Of a DNA stretch of 64,000 nucleotides, positions 17,891 to 26,682 are shown in pieces (position 1 is the first letter of the stretch; every line of letters starts with the position of its first letter). The notes under the pieces were generated by a model. It was not told where the DNA came from and searched no databases. It saw nothing but the letters and a program-made list of their open reading frames with translations. The stretch lies in assembly GCA_003155135.1 (NCBI GenBank), contig PMFN01000020.1:1-64000 (forward strand), read 5' to 3'. This stretch comes from Acidimicrobiaceae bacterium. Lineage in GTDB: Bacteria; Actinomycetota; Acidimicrobiia; Acidimicrobiales; RAAP-2. A program made the translations under genes and the position numbers.

Positions 17891-19630
17891 ATGGTAACGA
17901 CGAACGAACCGCAGACGCCGCAGACGCTGACAGAGGCGGGGCTCGGTGCCGAAGGGCTGAACCGAGACGTCGGCTTACTCGGTCTCCTCTGGGCATCCGA
18001 GGGATCCATCATCGGATCTGGCTGGCTCTTCGCCGGCTTCGTGGCGGTCACCATCGCTGGGCCCTCAGCGCTCATCTCGTGGGGCATCGCCTCGGTCATC
18101 GTCATCCTCCTGGCCCTGGTCCATGCCGAGCTAGGGGGCCTCTTTCCGGTGACCGGCGGGACCAGCCGGTTCCCGCACTACGCGTTCGGCAGCCTGGCGG
18201 GAGCCACCTTCGGATGGTTCGCCTACCTGCAAGCGGCCACCGTGGCCCCGATCGAGGTGCTGGCGGCCATCCAGTACATGTCGAGCGCCTCGTGGGCCTC
18301 AGGTTGGTACAACCCCAGTAAGGGCACCCTCTCGGGAACGGGCATCGCGGTGGCCGTGGGATTGATGGTCGTGTTCGTCATCATCAACCTGATCGGCGTC
18401 CGTTGGTTGGCCAACTTCAACACCGGGGTCACCACGTGGAAAGTGGCGATCCCCGTATTGACGGTGATCGTCTTCTGCCTCTTCCACTTCCACGCCCACA
18501 ACTTCACGGCGGGTGGCGGCTTCTTCATCCCGGGTCACGACGGCGGTGTCCACGCCATCTTGGAGGCGATCGCCGCCGGGGGCATCGTGTTTGCCCTGCT
18601 TGGCTTTGAACAGGCCGTCCAGCTCGGAGGGGAAAGTAGGAACCCCCAGCGGGACCTGCCCCGATCGGTGATCGGCTCGATCCTCATCGGAGCGGCGATT
18701 TACATCTTGGCCCAATTCGCCTTCATCGGTGCCTTGAACCCGGCCACCATCGCCCACTACCACACGTGGACCAACCTGGCGACGGACGCTGGGTTGGCAC
18801 AGGCGCCGTTCTACACGGTGGCCAAGGTCGCGGGAATCGCCTGGCTGGCTTGGATCCTGCGCATCGACGCCGTGATCTCGCCGGCGGGGACCGGGTTGAT
18901 CTACCTCACGTCGGCCTCTCGGATCGGCTTCGGCCTCTCCAGAAACGGTTACGTCCCCGAAGCGTTCGAGAAGAGCAGTCCGAAAACGAAGATCCCGGTG
19001 TTTGGTGTCATCATCACGGCTCTCATTGGCCTGCTTTTCCTGCTCCCGTTCCCGAGCTGGGCCGCCCTGGTGGCCGTTGTGACAAGCGCCTCGGTGCTCA
19101 TGTACGCCGGTGCCCCGTTGGCACTTGGAGCCCTTCGATTGAGCAAGCCCGAGCTGGCTCGCGTCTACAGCCTGCCCGCCGCCAAGGTCTTGTCGCCCCT
19201 CGCCTTCGTGTTTGCCAACTTCATCGTCTACTGGTCCGGGTGGTCTACCTACTCCACCTTGATGGTCGCAATGGTCATTGGCTACATCTTGATGGCCGTG
19301 TCGAGGTGGCTCAACCTCAACCCGAACCAGCCGAAGATCGACTGGGGGGCAGCCAAGTGGATCTTTCCCTACCTGATCGGGCTCGGCATCATCTCCTACT
19401 TCGGTGACTTCACCGGTGGGGTGGGCGCCGGTGCGGGATCGATCTTCAATGGCATTGGCGGACTCACCGGCAAGGTCGTCGGGGGTCACGGTGATCTGCC
19501 GCTCTACTGGGACCTCCTCGTGGTCGCCGTCTTCAGCCTGGTCATTTACTTCGTGGCCATCGCCAGCCGGCTTCCCGAGGCCGAGGTAGACGTCTACGTC
19601 CGCGACGTCTACCCCCCGCCGATCAGCTGA
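17891..19630 (+). CDS. APC-family amino-acid permease
   Basis: A 579-residue APC-superfamily transporter with about 12 membrane segments. It starts with a cytosolic N-terminus rich in Thr/Pro/Gln, followed by the first helix ASEGSIIGSGWLFAGFVA, which carries the unwound Gly-rich substrate motif of APC carriers. Later come ALVHAELGGLFPVTGGTSR and GIVFALLGFEQAVQLGGES. ATG 17891 is the first methionine that gives a normal APC N-terminus; no strong ribosome-binding site is visible (GGTTGGTTAACG). A Rho-independent terminator follows 36 nt after the stop. The substrate is not inferable. Confidence 0.9.
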   Translation: MVTTNEPQTPQTLTEAGLGAEGLNRDVGLLGLLWASEGSIIGSGWLFAGFVAVTIAGPSALISWGIASVIVILLALVHAELGGLFPVTGGTSRFPHYAFGSLAGATFGWFAYLQAATVAPIEVLAAIQYMSSASWASGWYNPSKGTLSGTGIAVAVGLMVVFVIINLIGVRWLANFNTGVTTWKVAIPVLTVIVFCLFHFHAHNFTAGGGFFIPGHDGGVHAILEAIAAGGIVFALLGFEQAVQLGGESRNPQRDLPRSVIGSILIGAAIYILAQFAFIGALNPATIAHYHTWTNLATDAGLAQAPFYTVAKVAGIAWLAWILRIDAVISPAGTGLIYLTSASRIGFGLSRNGYVPEAFEKSSPKTKIPVFGVIITALIGLLFLLPFPSWAALVAVVTSASVLMYAGAPLALGALRLSKPELARVYSLPAAKVLSPLAFVFANFIVYWSGWSTYSTLMVAMVIGYILMAVSRWLNLNPNQPKIDWGAAKWIFPYLIGLGIISYFGDFTGGVGAGAGSIFNGIGGLTGKVVGGHGDLPLYWDLLVVAVFSLVIYFVAIASRLPEAEVDVYVRDVYPPPIS

Positions 19631-19665
19631 TCGAGACGGGAGGCCTTCCGGGTCCGCACTCGCAG

Positions 19666-19696
19666 AAAGGGCCGGCCCTCGCGGGTCGGCCCTTTT
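19666..19696 (+). terminator. Intrinsic terminator after APC permease
   Basis: A 13-bp stem: AAAGGGCCGGCCC pairs with GGGTCGGCCCTTT through a TCGC loop, with one G-U pair, and is followed by a T. The mirrored A-run at the left makes it usable from both strands, so it can also end the convergent DUF4328 transcript. Confidence 0.85.
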
Positions 19697-19738
19697 GCAT
19701 CATCGATGGCTCGACGGACATCCGCGGTCGTGGCCCGG

Positions 19739-20557
19739 TCAGGGCTGGGTTGCCGACTGGCCGGGGTAGAGCAGCCGCTGGTGGGCGGCGGCGATGAGCC
19801 CGACGGTTCGTATCCCGAAGTGCGAGAAGCCACAGGCGAGGGCGAAGCTGACTGCGGCGAAGACGAAACCCACCGGATTGCCGACGAGCGCGAAACCGTC
19901 GGTCACTAGGTTCATGATCAGCGCGCCGACGAAGCAGGCCCACATCCGGCCGACCACCTGGCGCCCCGGGTCCCCGGGCGCAAAGCAATCCCGAATGGCC
20001 TGGTAGGGAAACCAGAAATTGACGATCGGGATGAACCATCCGCCGACCCCGAGGCCGGGGGACCGACGTGCTGGGAGGTGGAGGAGTTGTGCGGTCTTGG
20101 CGGCGTGGAACTGCCAGATGCACAGCGCCACATAGAAGGCAGCCTCGACGAGCAAGGTGAGCTGGGACGCGAGCGCCAAGCGGCTCGACTGCGTTGGCAG
20201 CACCGGGGTGACGCCGGTCGGTGTGGTCCTGATCACGTCGTAGGCGTGCCGGAACCACGAGGCCTCCGCCCAGACCGTCAGCAGCTGGGCGACGGCGACG
20301 AGGACAAACGCGAGAAAGGCGAGCTTGCCCCACGGCACCGTCTTCATCTCGCTGCTGAAGCGGTCGTACACCGACGGCACAGCGCGAGCCGGCTGGTACG
20401 CCGGGTAGGCGGTGGCCAGATAGGCCTCGGGTGCCGAGGGAGCTGGTGCCGACGTGTGCTCCGTCCAGGCACTCCCGTCCCACCATCGCCATGCCGTCGT
20501 GCCCGAGGGATCGGGATACCAACCCCTCGGGATCGGGGTCGACCCCGTCGAACTCAT
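19739..20557 (-). CDS. DUF2510/DUF4328 membrane protein
   Basis: A 272-residue protein. Residues 1-40 hold a DUF2510 motif (PRGWYPDPSGTTAWRWWDGS), a short Trp-rich actinobacterial module. Residues about 75-265 hold DUF4328 with four to five hydrophobic helices and WFIPIVNFWFPYQAIRDCF, the family signature. ATG 20557 is selected because it begins the DUF2510 module; the longer upstream frame is His/Arg-rich noise. It is convergent with the APC permease and separated by the terminator. Function unknown. Confidence 0.85.
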   Translation of the reverse strand: MSSTGSTPIPRGWYPDPSGTTAWRWWDGSAWTEHTSAPAPSAPEAYLATAYPAYQPARAVPSVYDRFSSEMKTVPWGKLAFLAFVLVAVAQLLTVWAEASWFRHAYDVIRTTPTGVTPVLPTQSSRLALASQLTLLVEAAFYVALCIWQFHAAKTAQLLHLPARRSPGLGVGGWFIPIVNFWFPYQAIRDCFAPGDPGRQVVGRMWACFVGALIMNLVTDGFALVGNPVGFVFAAVSFALACGFSHFGIRTVGLIAAAHQRLLYPGQSATQP

Positions 20558-20713
20558 GGGCGCACGGTAGTGCCTGCCACCACAGAACCCACGCCCGGGT
20601 TGTGCGTAATGGCATGATCTCGGTAGCGAATCCGTCCCACGGGCAGTTGGCGGCACTTCCCGGTGCGAGATCGCAGCAGTTGCAGCGCACTGCGCTGTGG
20701 GAAGTCGAGCTTC

Positions 20714-20950
20714 ATGACGCAGTACCTCGAGCGGCCTCGTCCCCACCCGAGAGCTATCACGTGGGTCGGGGCCTCGTCGCTCGCCCTCGGTGGGAGTAAC
20801 CAATCCATCTTCCTCATCGGGGCCCTGCTGGCCACCCAAGGAAGTGGGGCCGTGCCGCTTCTGGTGGTGGGGCTCGGTCTCGCCTACATGGCAACGCCCG
20901 GGTGGATCGAGCTCTCCTGCATGTTCCCCAACCGTGTGGGTGGCATCGCG
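20714..20950 (+). pseudogene. 5' fragment of an APC-type permease
   Basis: Seventy-nine codons from ATG 20714 encode a clean permease N-terminus: a basic leader (MTQYLERPRPHPRAI), helix 1 (WVGASSLALGGSNQSIFLIG) and helix 2 ending in GWIELSCMFPNRVGGIA. At about 20950 the family sequence stops abruptly and, in another frame, an ATP-grasp protein begins in mid-domain. The remaining ~400 residues of a permease are absent. This is the left half of a deletion or misjoin. Confidence 0.75.
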
Positions 20951-21503
20951 GTACCCGGTCATCGTGAAGCCCCGTCATGCCGGCGGCGGCCGGGGCGTCG
21001 CCCTCGTCGCTTCACCCGCCGAGCTGGCGGCCTGCGCAGCGGAGCCCGACCTACTCGTGCAGGACTATCTTCCGGGCGACGAATACTCGATCGACGTCCT
21101 GGCGGACCACTTGGGTCGGGTCCACGCGTGCGTTCCCCGTGTCCGGGTGCGGGGCGACTCGGGGGCATCGGTGGCCGGCTACACGCTGCGCGATCGCGAC
21201 CTCGAGCGATTCGGCCGCCTGGTGGTCGAGGTCCTGGGCCTTCCCTTCATCTCGAACGTCACGGTCCGCCGCGATGTCGATGGACGCCCGTCGCTGCTCG
21301 AGGTCAACCCGCGGGTCCCCGCCACGCTGGCGCTCACGGCGGGCGCCGGGGTGGACATGGCGAGCATGGCGGTTGATGCACTGCGAGGCCGGCCCATTCC
21401 CGCAGGCATCGAGCATCGTGAGGTCGCCGTAGTCTGCTACCTGGCCAGCATGGTGGTCGCCGTCGATGCGATCGTCTCTTCCCCGGCACCCGTGGCGACA
21501 TGA
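20949..21503 (+). pseudogene. 5'-truncated ATP-grasp enzyme
   Basis: From 20949 the frame reads YPVIVKPRHAGGGRGVALVA, the ATP-grasp B-subdomain Lys/Gly-rich loop. LLVQDYLPGDEYSIDVLAD (second lysine-equivalent/hinge region) follows, then LLEVNPRVPATLALTAGAGV, which carries the Mg-ligand Glu and Asn. The usual N-terminal ~100 residues are missing, replaced by the permease fragment. The C-terminal part is intact and its stop overlaps the PHP start by 4 bp (ATGA). It was probably a carboxylate-amine ligase working with the PHP protein; now there is no proper start. Confidence 0.75.
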
Positions 21504-22375
21504 CCGGGTTGCGCCTCGACCAGGACTATCAGGTCCACTCGACGTTCTCGGACGACGCAAAGAGCTCGCTGTTCGAGAACATCCGAGCGGCCGAATCCGC
21601 CGGGCTGCGCACGATGTGCCTGGTGGACCACGCCAGAGCTTCGACAGCATGGGTACCCGACATGGTCGATGCGGTCGACGATCTTCGCCCGCGGGCGGGA
21701 CTCTCGCTCCTCGTGGGTGTCGAGGTCAAAATGCTCGACCGAACGGGGCTGCTCGATTCGCCCGAGCCGGTTGTCGGCGTCGACCACATCCTGATCGCCG
21801 ATCACCAATACCCGTCTGAGGATGGCCCGGTCCAGCCCACGGACGTGCGCAGGATGCTGGCGGAGGGGTCGCTCCTTCCGGCGGAGGTTGCCGAATGCCT
21901 CGTGGAGGCAACGGTAGGTGCAACGGGGAGGCGCGAACGTCCCATCGTCGCCCACCCGTTCAGCTTCCTTCGAAAGCTTGGCCTGCACGAAGACGTGCTC
22001 GACCAACGACTCCTTCGCCACTTTGCAGCATGCGCACGACGTGGCGGGGTCGTGGTCGAAGTCAACGAGAAGTGGCGGTGCCCCGGCCCGATGGTCGTCG
22101 CCGAACTCTCACGGCAGGGCGTCCGGTTGGTCGCCGGATCCGACAGCCACCAGAGTGGCGGCGTTGGGCAGTTCCGTTACGTGCGCGAAGTCGAGCGCCG
22201 GGTGGAGGCCATCGTGGCTCCAGCCCCCACCGTTCGTGAACCCGTGGCGACGGGCGACCTGCGGGGTGATCGGGTGCTCTTGCGACGTGCTGAGCGCGAG
22301 GCCAGTCCACGCGCCATGTCAGGCAGGAAGGTTGATGTGCAGCTGGCTGCGCAGCGTTCCCATGACAGCCTGTGA
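21500..22375 (+). CDS. PHP-domain phosphoesterase-like protein
   Basis: A 291-residue PHP-fold protein. Metal-binding landmarks are DYQVHSTFSDDA (first motif, H13), CLVDHAR, the Glu in GVEVKML, IAHPFSFLR, and GSDSHQSGGV near the C-terminus. The first motif reads D-x-Q-x-H rather than the usual D-x-H-x-H, a substitution at Q11 that may alter metal occupancy. It is coupled (ATGA) to the truncated ATP-grasp gene, so its promoter may now be supplied by the permease fragment. Its last 57 nt overlap the 3' end of the convergent SGNH gene. The C-terminal ~45 residues look unstructured. Confidence 0.78.
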   Translation: MTGLRLDQDYQVHSTFSDDAKSSLFENIRAAESAGLRTMCLVDHARASTAWVPDMVDAVDDLRPRAGLSLLVGVEVKMLDRTGLLDSPEPVVGVDHILIADHQYPSEDGPVQPTDVRRMLAEGSLLPAEVAECLVEATVGATGRRERPIVAHPFSFLRKLGLHEDVLDQRLLRHFAACARRGGVVVEVNEKWRCPGPMVVAELSRQGVRLVAGSDSHQSGGVGQFRYVREVERRVEAIVAPAPTVREPVATGDLRGDRVLLRRAEREASPRAMSGRKVDVQLAAQRSHDSL

Positions 22376-23374
22376 CAGCACCTCGCCTCCGCCCGGGGAG
22401 ATGTGCGTCCCGTCGGGTTCGCGGATGTTGACCTCCTGGCCGTTCGCGGTGATGAACGGGGTGAACTGGCCCTGTGGGGTGCCGAGGATGGTCAAGCTGC
22501 TGAGGTAGGTGACAGCGGGGTTCTTTGCCGCATCGGCCTGGTAGATGCTGTCCAGGTTCGCCATGGCGGCGCTCAGGCCGGGGGATTGCATCGGGGGCAT
22601 GCCGACCCACACGACCTTTGCCCCGGTGGAGGAGGCCAGCGTCATGAAGCTCTGCACCCGCTCTGAGTAGGCGGCGTTCCACGCGGGGGTGCCATAGGGG
22701 ATGTCGGGAGGACCGGGAAAGTCCTGGGGATCGTTGGCGCCCACCATGATCACGACCACCTGGGGGTCGTACTTGGGGAGATCCGCCTGCAGCTCGGCGG
22801 GCCAGTTGTAGTAGTCGGGCCGGGTCAAGCCAGTCGACTCCTTGCCGTCGAGCGTCGCCGTGACGACACCCGTGTTCGCCAGGTCGTTCACGAGCGAGTC
22901 CCCGAGGTCGATGCCGAGGGAGTCGCCGACCACGAGGACACGCAACGGCGCGGCTGCTGTTGGGCTCTGGTAGGCGGGGACCGTCGTGCTCGTTGCTGTC
23001 GGCGACTGCTTCGGGGCGGTGGTCGGGGTTGGCGACCCGTGGTGGGGCCCCTCGGTCAGTACCGCCGAGCCGTTGCCGGGCTGGTTGCCGCTTCGGCCGA
23101 TGATCCCGTCGCCGATGGAGACCACGTGGGACAGACCGAGACCGCGGCTGACGGCGGCGATCGGCCCGAGCACGTCGAGCGAGACGGTGCGTCGTGTGCC
23201 GACCGGTGAGACCTTGGCGTTGTGCTGGAGGGTTGGTGCGTCGAGCAGCAGCCAGATCCCGAAGGCGGCGAGGGTGATCCAAAGGGCCCGTGTCCAGGTC
23301 AGCCTTCGGCGCGCCGGAGAGGGAGGTCCCTGCCGCTCGTCCTCGCTCACAGGGTGCTGATGGATGCTGGTCAT
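22319..23374 (-). CDS. Membrane-anchored SGNH/GDSL hydrolase (DUF459-like)
   Basis: A 351-residue exported hydrolase. The N-terminus is cytosolic, a single membrane anchor spans about residues 27-45 (LWITLAAFGIWLLLDAP), a Thr/Pro/Ser-rich linker follows (about 110-140), then the SGNH domain. Block I is VVGDSLG with S152, block III is VGANDP with N214, and block V is DGTHISPGG with D321 and H324. It probably removes O-acyl groups from envelope polysaccharide or peptidoglycan. It is divergent from the phosphodiester glycosidase gene. A TAGCAT hexamer about 45 nt upstream (minus strand) could be its -10. Confidence 0.88.
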   Translation of the reverse strand: MTSIHQHPVSEDERQGPPSPARRRLTWTRALWITLAAFGIWLLLDAPTLQHNAKVSPVGTRRTVSLDVLGPIAAVSRGLGLSHVVSIGDGIIGRSGNQPGNGSAVLTEGPHHGSPTPTTAPKQSPTATSTTVPAYQSPTAAAPLRVLVVGDSLGIDLGDSLVNDLANTGVVTATLDGKESTGLTRPDYYNWPAELQADLPKYDPQVVVIMVGANDPQDFPGPPDIPYGTPAWNAAYSERVQSFMTLASSTGAKVVWVGMPPMQSPGLSAAMANLDSIYQADAAKNPAVTYLSSLTILGTPQGQFTPFITANGQEVNIREPDGTHISPGGGEVLSQAVMGTLRSQLHINLPA

Positions 23375-23548
23375 GGCAGGGTTCGGGCAGCACCTGACTG
23401 GTCACCGCCGCCTCGGTCAATGCTAGATGGAGTCCGGGGGTGCCCGACGTGCAGTCCGCAGATTCCCTGGTCACCGAAGGCTGCGCGCAGGGATGCTCGC
23501 ACCGGTGCGCTGAAGCCCGCATGGCACGAGGGGCCAAAGTCTGGGCCG

Positions 23549-23554
23549 TACCAT
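23549..23554 (+). promoter_or_regulatory. -10 element for phosphodiester-glycosidase gene (leaderless)
   Basis: TACCAT lies exactly 6 nt before ATG 23561, with no Shine-Dalgarno sequence between. The predicted transcript starts at the A of the start codon. Confidence 0.55.
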
Positions 23555-23560
23555 CGCGCC

Positions 23561-24667
23561 ATGAGCCCGCAGGGATCCGACACGCGATCCGCGGGCCGAG
23601 AGGGCAGTCGAGTACCGAGCGCCACACGAGGCGAGCGCCAGAGGGAGAGCCGCCGACAGCAGCGCCGTCGGCTCCTCCCCCTGCTGGTGGTGGGCGCAGC
23701 GGTCGTGCTCATCGTCGGTGGCCTGGTGGCGTGGAGCCTTCGCAGTCCCTCCACCGCCACCACGGCGGCGCCACGCCCCCCCTCGACGAGTCCCTCGACC
23801 ACCACGACGACCGCGCCCGCCTATCTCCCACCGGCCGTCGCGACCACGATCGCTCCTCCTCTCGCTGGAGAAGGGCACTGGGCCGTGGCCGATTCTTGGA
23901 GCGCAGGCCCACCGGCCGTCATGACCACCACGTTCCGTCCGGACCCGACGCAGCCCACCATCACCGCCTATGTCACCTGGATGCGCAGCGCCACCACCCA
24001 ACTCGCGTTGTATCCGGGCTACGAGGGCCCTGGTTCGACCCCTCTCAATCGGGGCCCCGAGATGGTGCCCCAGTCGGCATGGCCCAACCTGCTCGCCGCC
24101 TTCAATTCGGGCTTCTACGAGTCGGATGCGAGCGCAGGGTTCTACACCCACGGCACGCTCTACTTCCCGATGGTCAACGGCCTGGCCACTGTGGTTTCGT
24201 ACACGGACGGCACCGTCGACATCGTGGACTGGCAGGGTGGGCCCACCCCGGGTCCCGACATCCTCATGGCACGCCAGAACCTCCCGCTGCTCGTCGATGC
24301 CGGGGCGGCGACGGCGGCGGCGGCGGTGCCGAGCCAATGGGGGGTCACCCTCGGTGGCGTGCCGGCAGTCTGGCGGACGGGTCTGGGCGTCGACGCCAAA
24401 GGGAATCTGCTTTACGTGGCCGCTTCCGACCAGACCGCGGCCGGCCTGGCTCAGATCCTGATCGACGTCGGCGCCGTCCGTGGGATGCAGCTCGACATCA
24501 ACCCCGAGTGGCCCATCTTCGTGACCTACGGGGGGGCGGGGGCCGTCTCCCCGACACTGTTCGTCCCCAACCCCAACCAGATACCGAACCGGTTCCTCTA
24601 CTCGAGCACCAAGGATTTCTTCGCCCTCTTCCAGCGCCTTCCCGGCGATCTCGACCAGCCGTGGTAG
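23561..24667 (+). CDS. Exported phosphodiester glycosidase (NAGPA-domain) protein
   Basis: A 368-residue protein. It has a basic, Arg/Gln-rich cytosolic head, a membrane anchor at 38-60 (LLPLLVVGAAVVLIVGGLVA), a Thr/Pro-rich linker at 63-95 and then a NAGPA-type domain from about 150 to the end. Characteristic pieces are LLAAFNSGFYESDASAGFYT, QWGVTLGGVPAVWRTGLGVD and DVGAVRGMQLDINPEWPIFV. Family members cleave phosphodiester-linked sugars, so a role in wall polysaccharide turnover is likely. ATG 23561 is favoured by the adjacent -10. The CapA-like gene starts 13 nt downstream. Confidence 0.85.
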   Translation: MSPQGSDTRSAGREGSRVPSATRGERQRESRRQQRRRLLPLLVVGAAVVLIVGGLVAWSLRSPSTATTAAPRPPSTSPSTTTTTAPAYLPPAVATTIAPPLAGEGHWAVADSWSAGPPAVMTTTFRPDPTQPTITAYVTWMRSATTQLALYPGYEGPGSTPLNRGPEMVPQSAWPNLLAAFNSGFYESDASAGFYTHGTLYFPMVNGLATVVSYTDGTVDIVDWQGGPTPGPDILMARQNLPLLVDAGAATAAAAVPSQWGVTLGGVPAVWRTGLGVDAKGNLLYVAASDQTAAGLAQILIDVGAVRGMQLDINPEWPIFVTYGGAGAVSPTLFVPNPNQIPNRFLYSSTKDFFALFQRLPGDLDQPW

Positions 24668-24680
24668 GCATCGTGGGGCG

Positions 24681-25859
24681 ATGATGGCGTCGAACGGGGC
24701 GCACGGACGGCATCGCCGTCCTCCGAGCCGCTCGGTCTCCTTGTGGCAGCGGGTTGGGCTTGTGTTCGCAGCTCTTCTCATCCTGGCCGCCGCCGGAGTG
24801 GCGGTAGCCAAAATGACGGCCTCGAGGGGCACGACGTCGGCGGCCACGACCGCTGGTTCACCGGCGGCGGCCAACGCGACGACCACCACGTCGCAGGGGC
24901 CCGGACCGGTGACCATCTCGGCGGTCGGCGACACCGACCTGGGCAACACCCCTGACCTGCCGCCGGACCCGTCGACCTACCTCCAACCAGTGGAGTCCGC
25001 CCTGGCTGCACCGATCGTGTTCGGCAACCTGGAGGGCACGCTCACGAACGCCACGACGTCGAAGTGCGCTGCGGGTTCGACTGAGTGCTACGCCTTCCGC
25101 AACCCCCCGTCCTATGCCCAGATCTACCGCGCCGCCGGGTTCACCGTCATGAACAGCGCCAACAATCATTCCCACGACTTCGGGGCCCAAGGCGTAGCGG
25201 ACACCACGGCCGCGCTGACGAGTGCGGGCATCGTCCAGGCGGGGCTCCCCGGCGAGATCGGCCTGGTCACCGTCGGCAAGACGAAGGTCGCGTTCGTCGA
25301 CTTCGCCCCCTACGCCAACGTCAACAACCTGCTGGATTTTGCGACCGCCAAGACCCTCATCGCCCAAGCGAAAGCCGAAGCGAACATCGTCGTTGTGTAC
25401 ATGCACGCCGGTGCCGAGGGTGCAGCGGCCGACCACGTGACCGGCCAGGAGGAGTACTACGTCGGCGAGGACCGCGGCAATGCCAAGGCATTCGCCCACG
25501 CAGCCATCGACGACGGGGCCAACATGGTGATCGCCAGCGGCCCCCACGTCCTGCGAGGGATGGAGGACTACGAGGGCCACCTGATCGCCTACAGCCTCGG
25601 GAATTTTGCGGGCTACCAGAACTTCTCCACGGACGGGACACTTGACCTCGGCGGCATCCTGACGGTGACGCTGAGCGGTGAGGGCACCTTCGAGAGCGGG
25701 AAGTTCACGTCGACCACCTTCTCGAGTGTGGGCCAACCGTCCGTCGACCCCTCGGGGGCCGCCGCATCGTTCGTCAACCAACTCTCGAACCAGGATTTCG
25801 GCGCCGCCGCGGTCACCATCCTCCCGTCGGGACAGTTGGTCCTCCCGGCGGCAGGCTGA
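24681..25859 (+). CDS. CapA-family (PgsA-like) exported metallophosphoesterase-like protein
   Basis: A 392-residue protein. The membrane anchor is at 23-44 (VGLVFAALLILAAAGVAVA), a Thr/Ala-rich linker at 45-75, then the CapA domain. Motifs AVGDTDLG (82-88), FGNLEGTL (114-121), MNSANNHSHDFG (157-168), YMHAGAE and ASGPHVLRG supply the expected metal ligands. Family members act in poly-gamma-glutamate or other envelope polymer synthesis. It follows the NAGPA-domain gene by 13 nt and is probably co-transcribed. ATG 24681 and ATG 24684 are both possible. The stop is 11 nt from the stop of the convergent lipoprotein. Confidence 0.87.
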   Translation: MMASNGAHGRHRRPPSRSVSLWQRVGLVFAALLILAAAGVAVAKMTASRGTTSAATTAGSPAAANATTTTSQGPGPVTISAVGDTDLGNTPDLPPDPSTYLQPVESALAAPIVFGNLEGTLTNATTSKCAAGSTECYAFRNPPSYAQIYRAAGFTVMNSANNHSHDFGAQGVADTTAALTSAGIVQAGLPGEIGLVTVGKTKVAFVDFAPYANVNNLLDFATAKTLIAQAKAEANIVVVYMHAGAEGAAADHVTGQEEYYVGEDRGNAKAFAHAAIDDGANMVIASGPHVLRGMEDYEGHLIAYSLGNFAGYQNFSTDGTLDLGGILTVTLSGEGTFESGKFTSTTFSSVGQPSVDPSGAAASFVNQLSNQDFGAAAVTILPSGQLVLPAAG

Positions 25860-25870
25860 CGAGACGTCGC

Positions 25871-26587
25871 TCAGCAGCCGCCGGCCGGACCTGGCGAGCC
25901 CGCGCCTGCAGCCGGCTGGTCCACGGTACCGATGTCCTCTGGGCGAGGGTTCGGGCCGAGGTGCACGACATACCACTGGCCTCGCCAGGAAATCAGCGAC
26001 GCGATGGCGAACGACTGGACGGCGCCGCCCACGGAGTAGACGAAGCGGACGCCGGGCAGGTGCCAGTAGCCGATGGAGTTCTCGCATGATCCCGGCGGGA
26101 TCCACGCGGCATCTCCAGCGGTGGCATCGACGCTGAGCAGCGTCGCCGACCCTGCGTCAGGACCGAGCGCTTCGTGGTACGCCGCGATGTCCAGGTTGTA
26201 GAAGGCGAGAAGGCGGTCGGCGTAATCGCTGGACGGGTCGGGGAGCAGCCCGGTCTTCATCTGCAGGTACGCCGTTCGCGGGAAGAAGACAGGCGCGGCG
26301 CCAGTGACCGAACCGCCCACGATCGCTGACCACAGCGGCGCGAGCGTGCTCTTTAGTGTCGCGTCGACCGGTGGCTCCATTGGCGTCTGCGGAAGGAGGC
26401 CGGGGTCGGTCGTCGTCGTGGTGGCCGTTGCCTCACTCGTCGTCGTTGTCGTGGGCACTGGCGCACTGGTGCGGGCCGGCGACGAGGGGGGAGACGACGT
26501 GGGCGATGCGGCACACGCGGCGCACAGGACCGCAAGCGCACCGAGCGCTGCGAGTTGCGCAAACCGACCGGTCACGATCCGGATCAC
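25871..26587 (-). CDS. Putative lipoprotein, Thr/Pro-rich linker
   Basis: A 238-residue exported protein. A hydrophobic signal (about 8-24) ends in a lipobox-like LCAAC, with C25 the likely lipidated residue. A low-complexity Thr/Ser/Pro stretch of about 40 residues follows, like those of the neighbouring exported proteins. A soluble domain with an IVGGSVTGAAPVFFPRTAYL stretch, AWIPPGSCENSIGYWHLPGV and SLISWRGQWYVVHLGPNPRP makes up the rest. I do not recognise the domain; the ending resembles proteins conserved only in Actinomycetota. GTG start. Envelope localisation is inferred. Confidence 0.72.
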   Translation of the reverse strand: MIRIVTGRFAQLAALGALAVLCAACAASPTSSPPSSPARTSAPVPTTTTTSEATATTTTTDPGLLPQTPMEPPVDATLKSTLAPLWSAIVGGSVTGAAPVFFPRTAYLQMKTGLLPDPSSDYADRLLAFYNLDIAAYHEALGPDAGSATLLSVDATAGDAAWIPPGSCENSIGYWHLPGVRFVYSVGGAVQSFAIASLISWRGQWYVVHLGPNPRPEDIGTVDQPAAGAGSPGPAGGC

Positions 26588-26682
26588 GCCTGCCCGTGCA
26601 GCTGCAGTCGCCCAGAAGCTGGCACGAGCGTCGAGCGTACCGCCGCGTCCACGTGGCCAGCGCCACCGCGGGTGGCAGAGGC

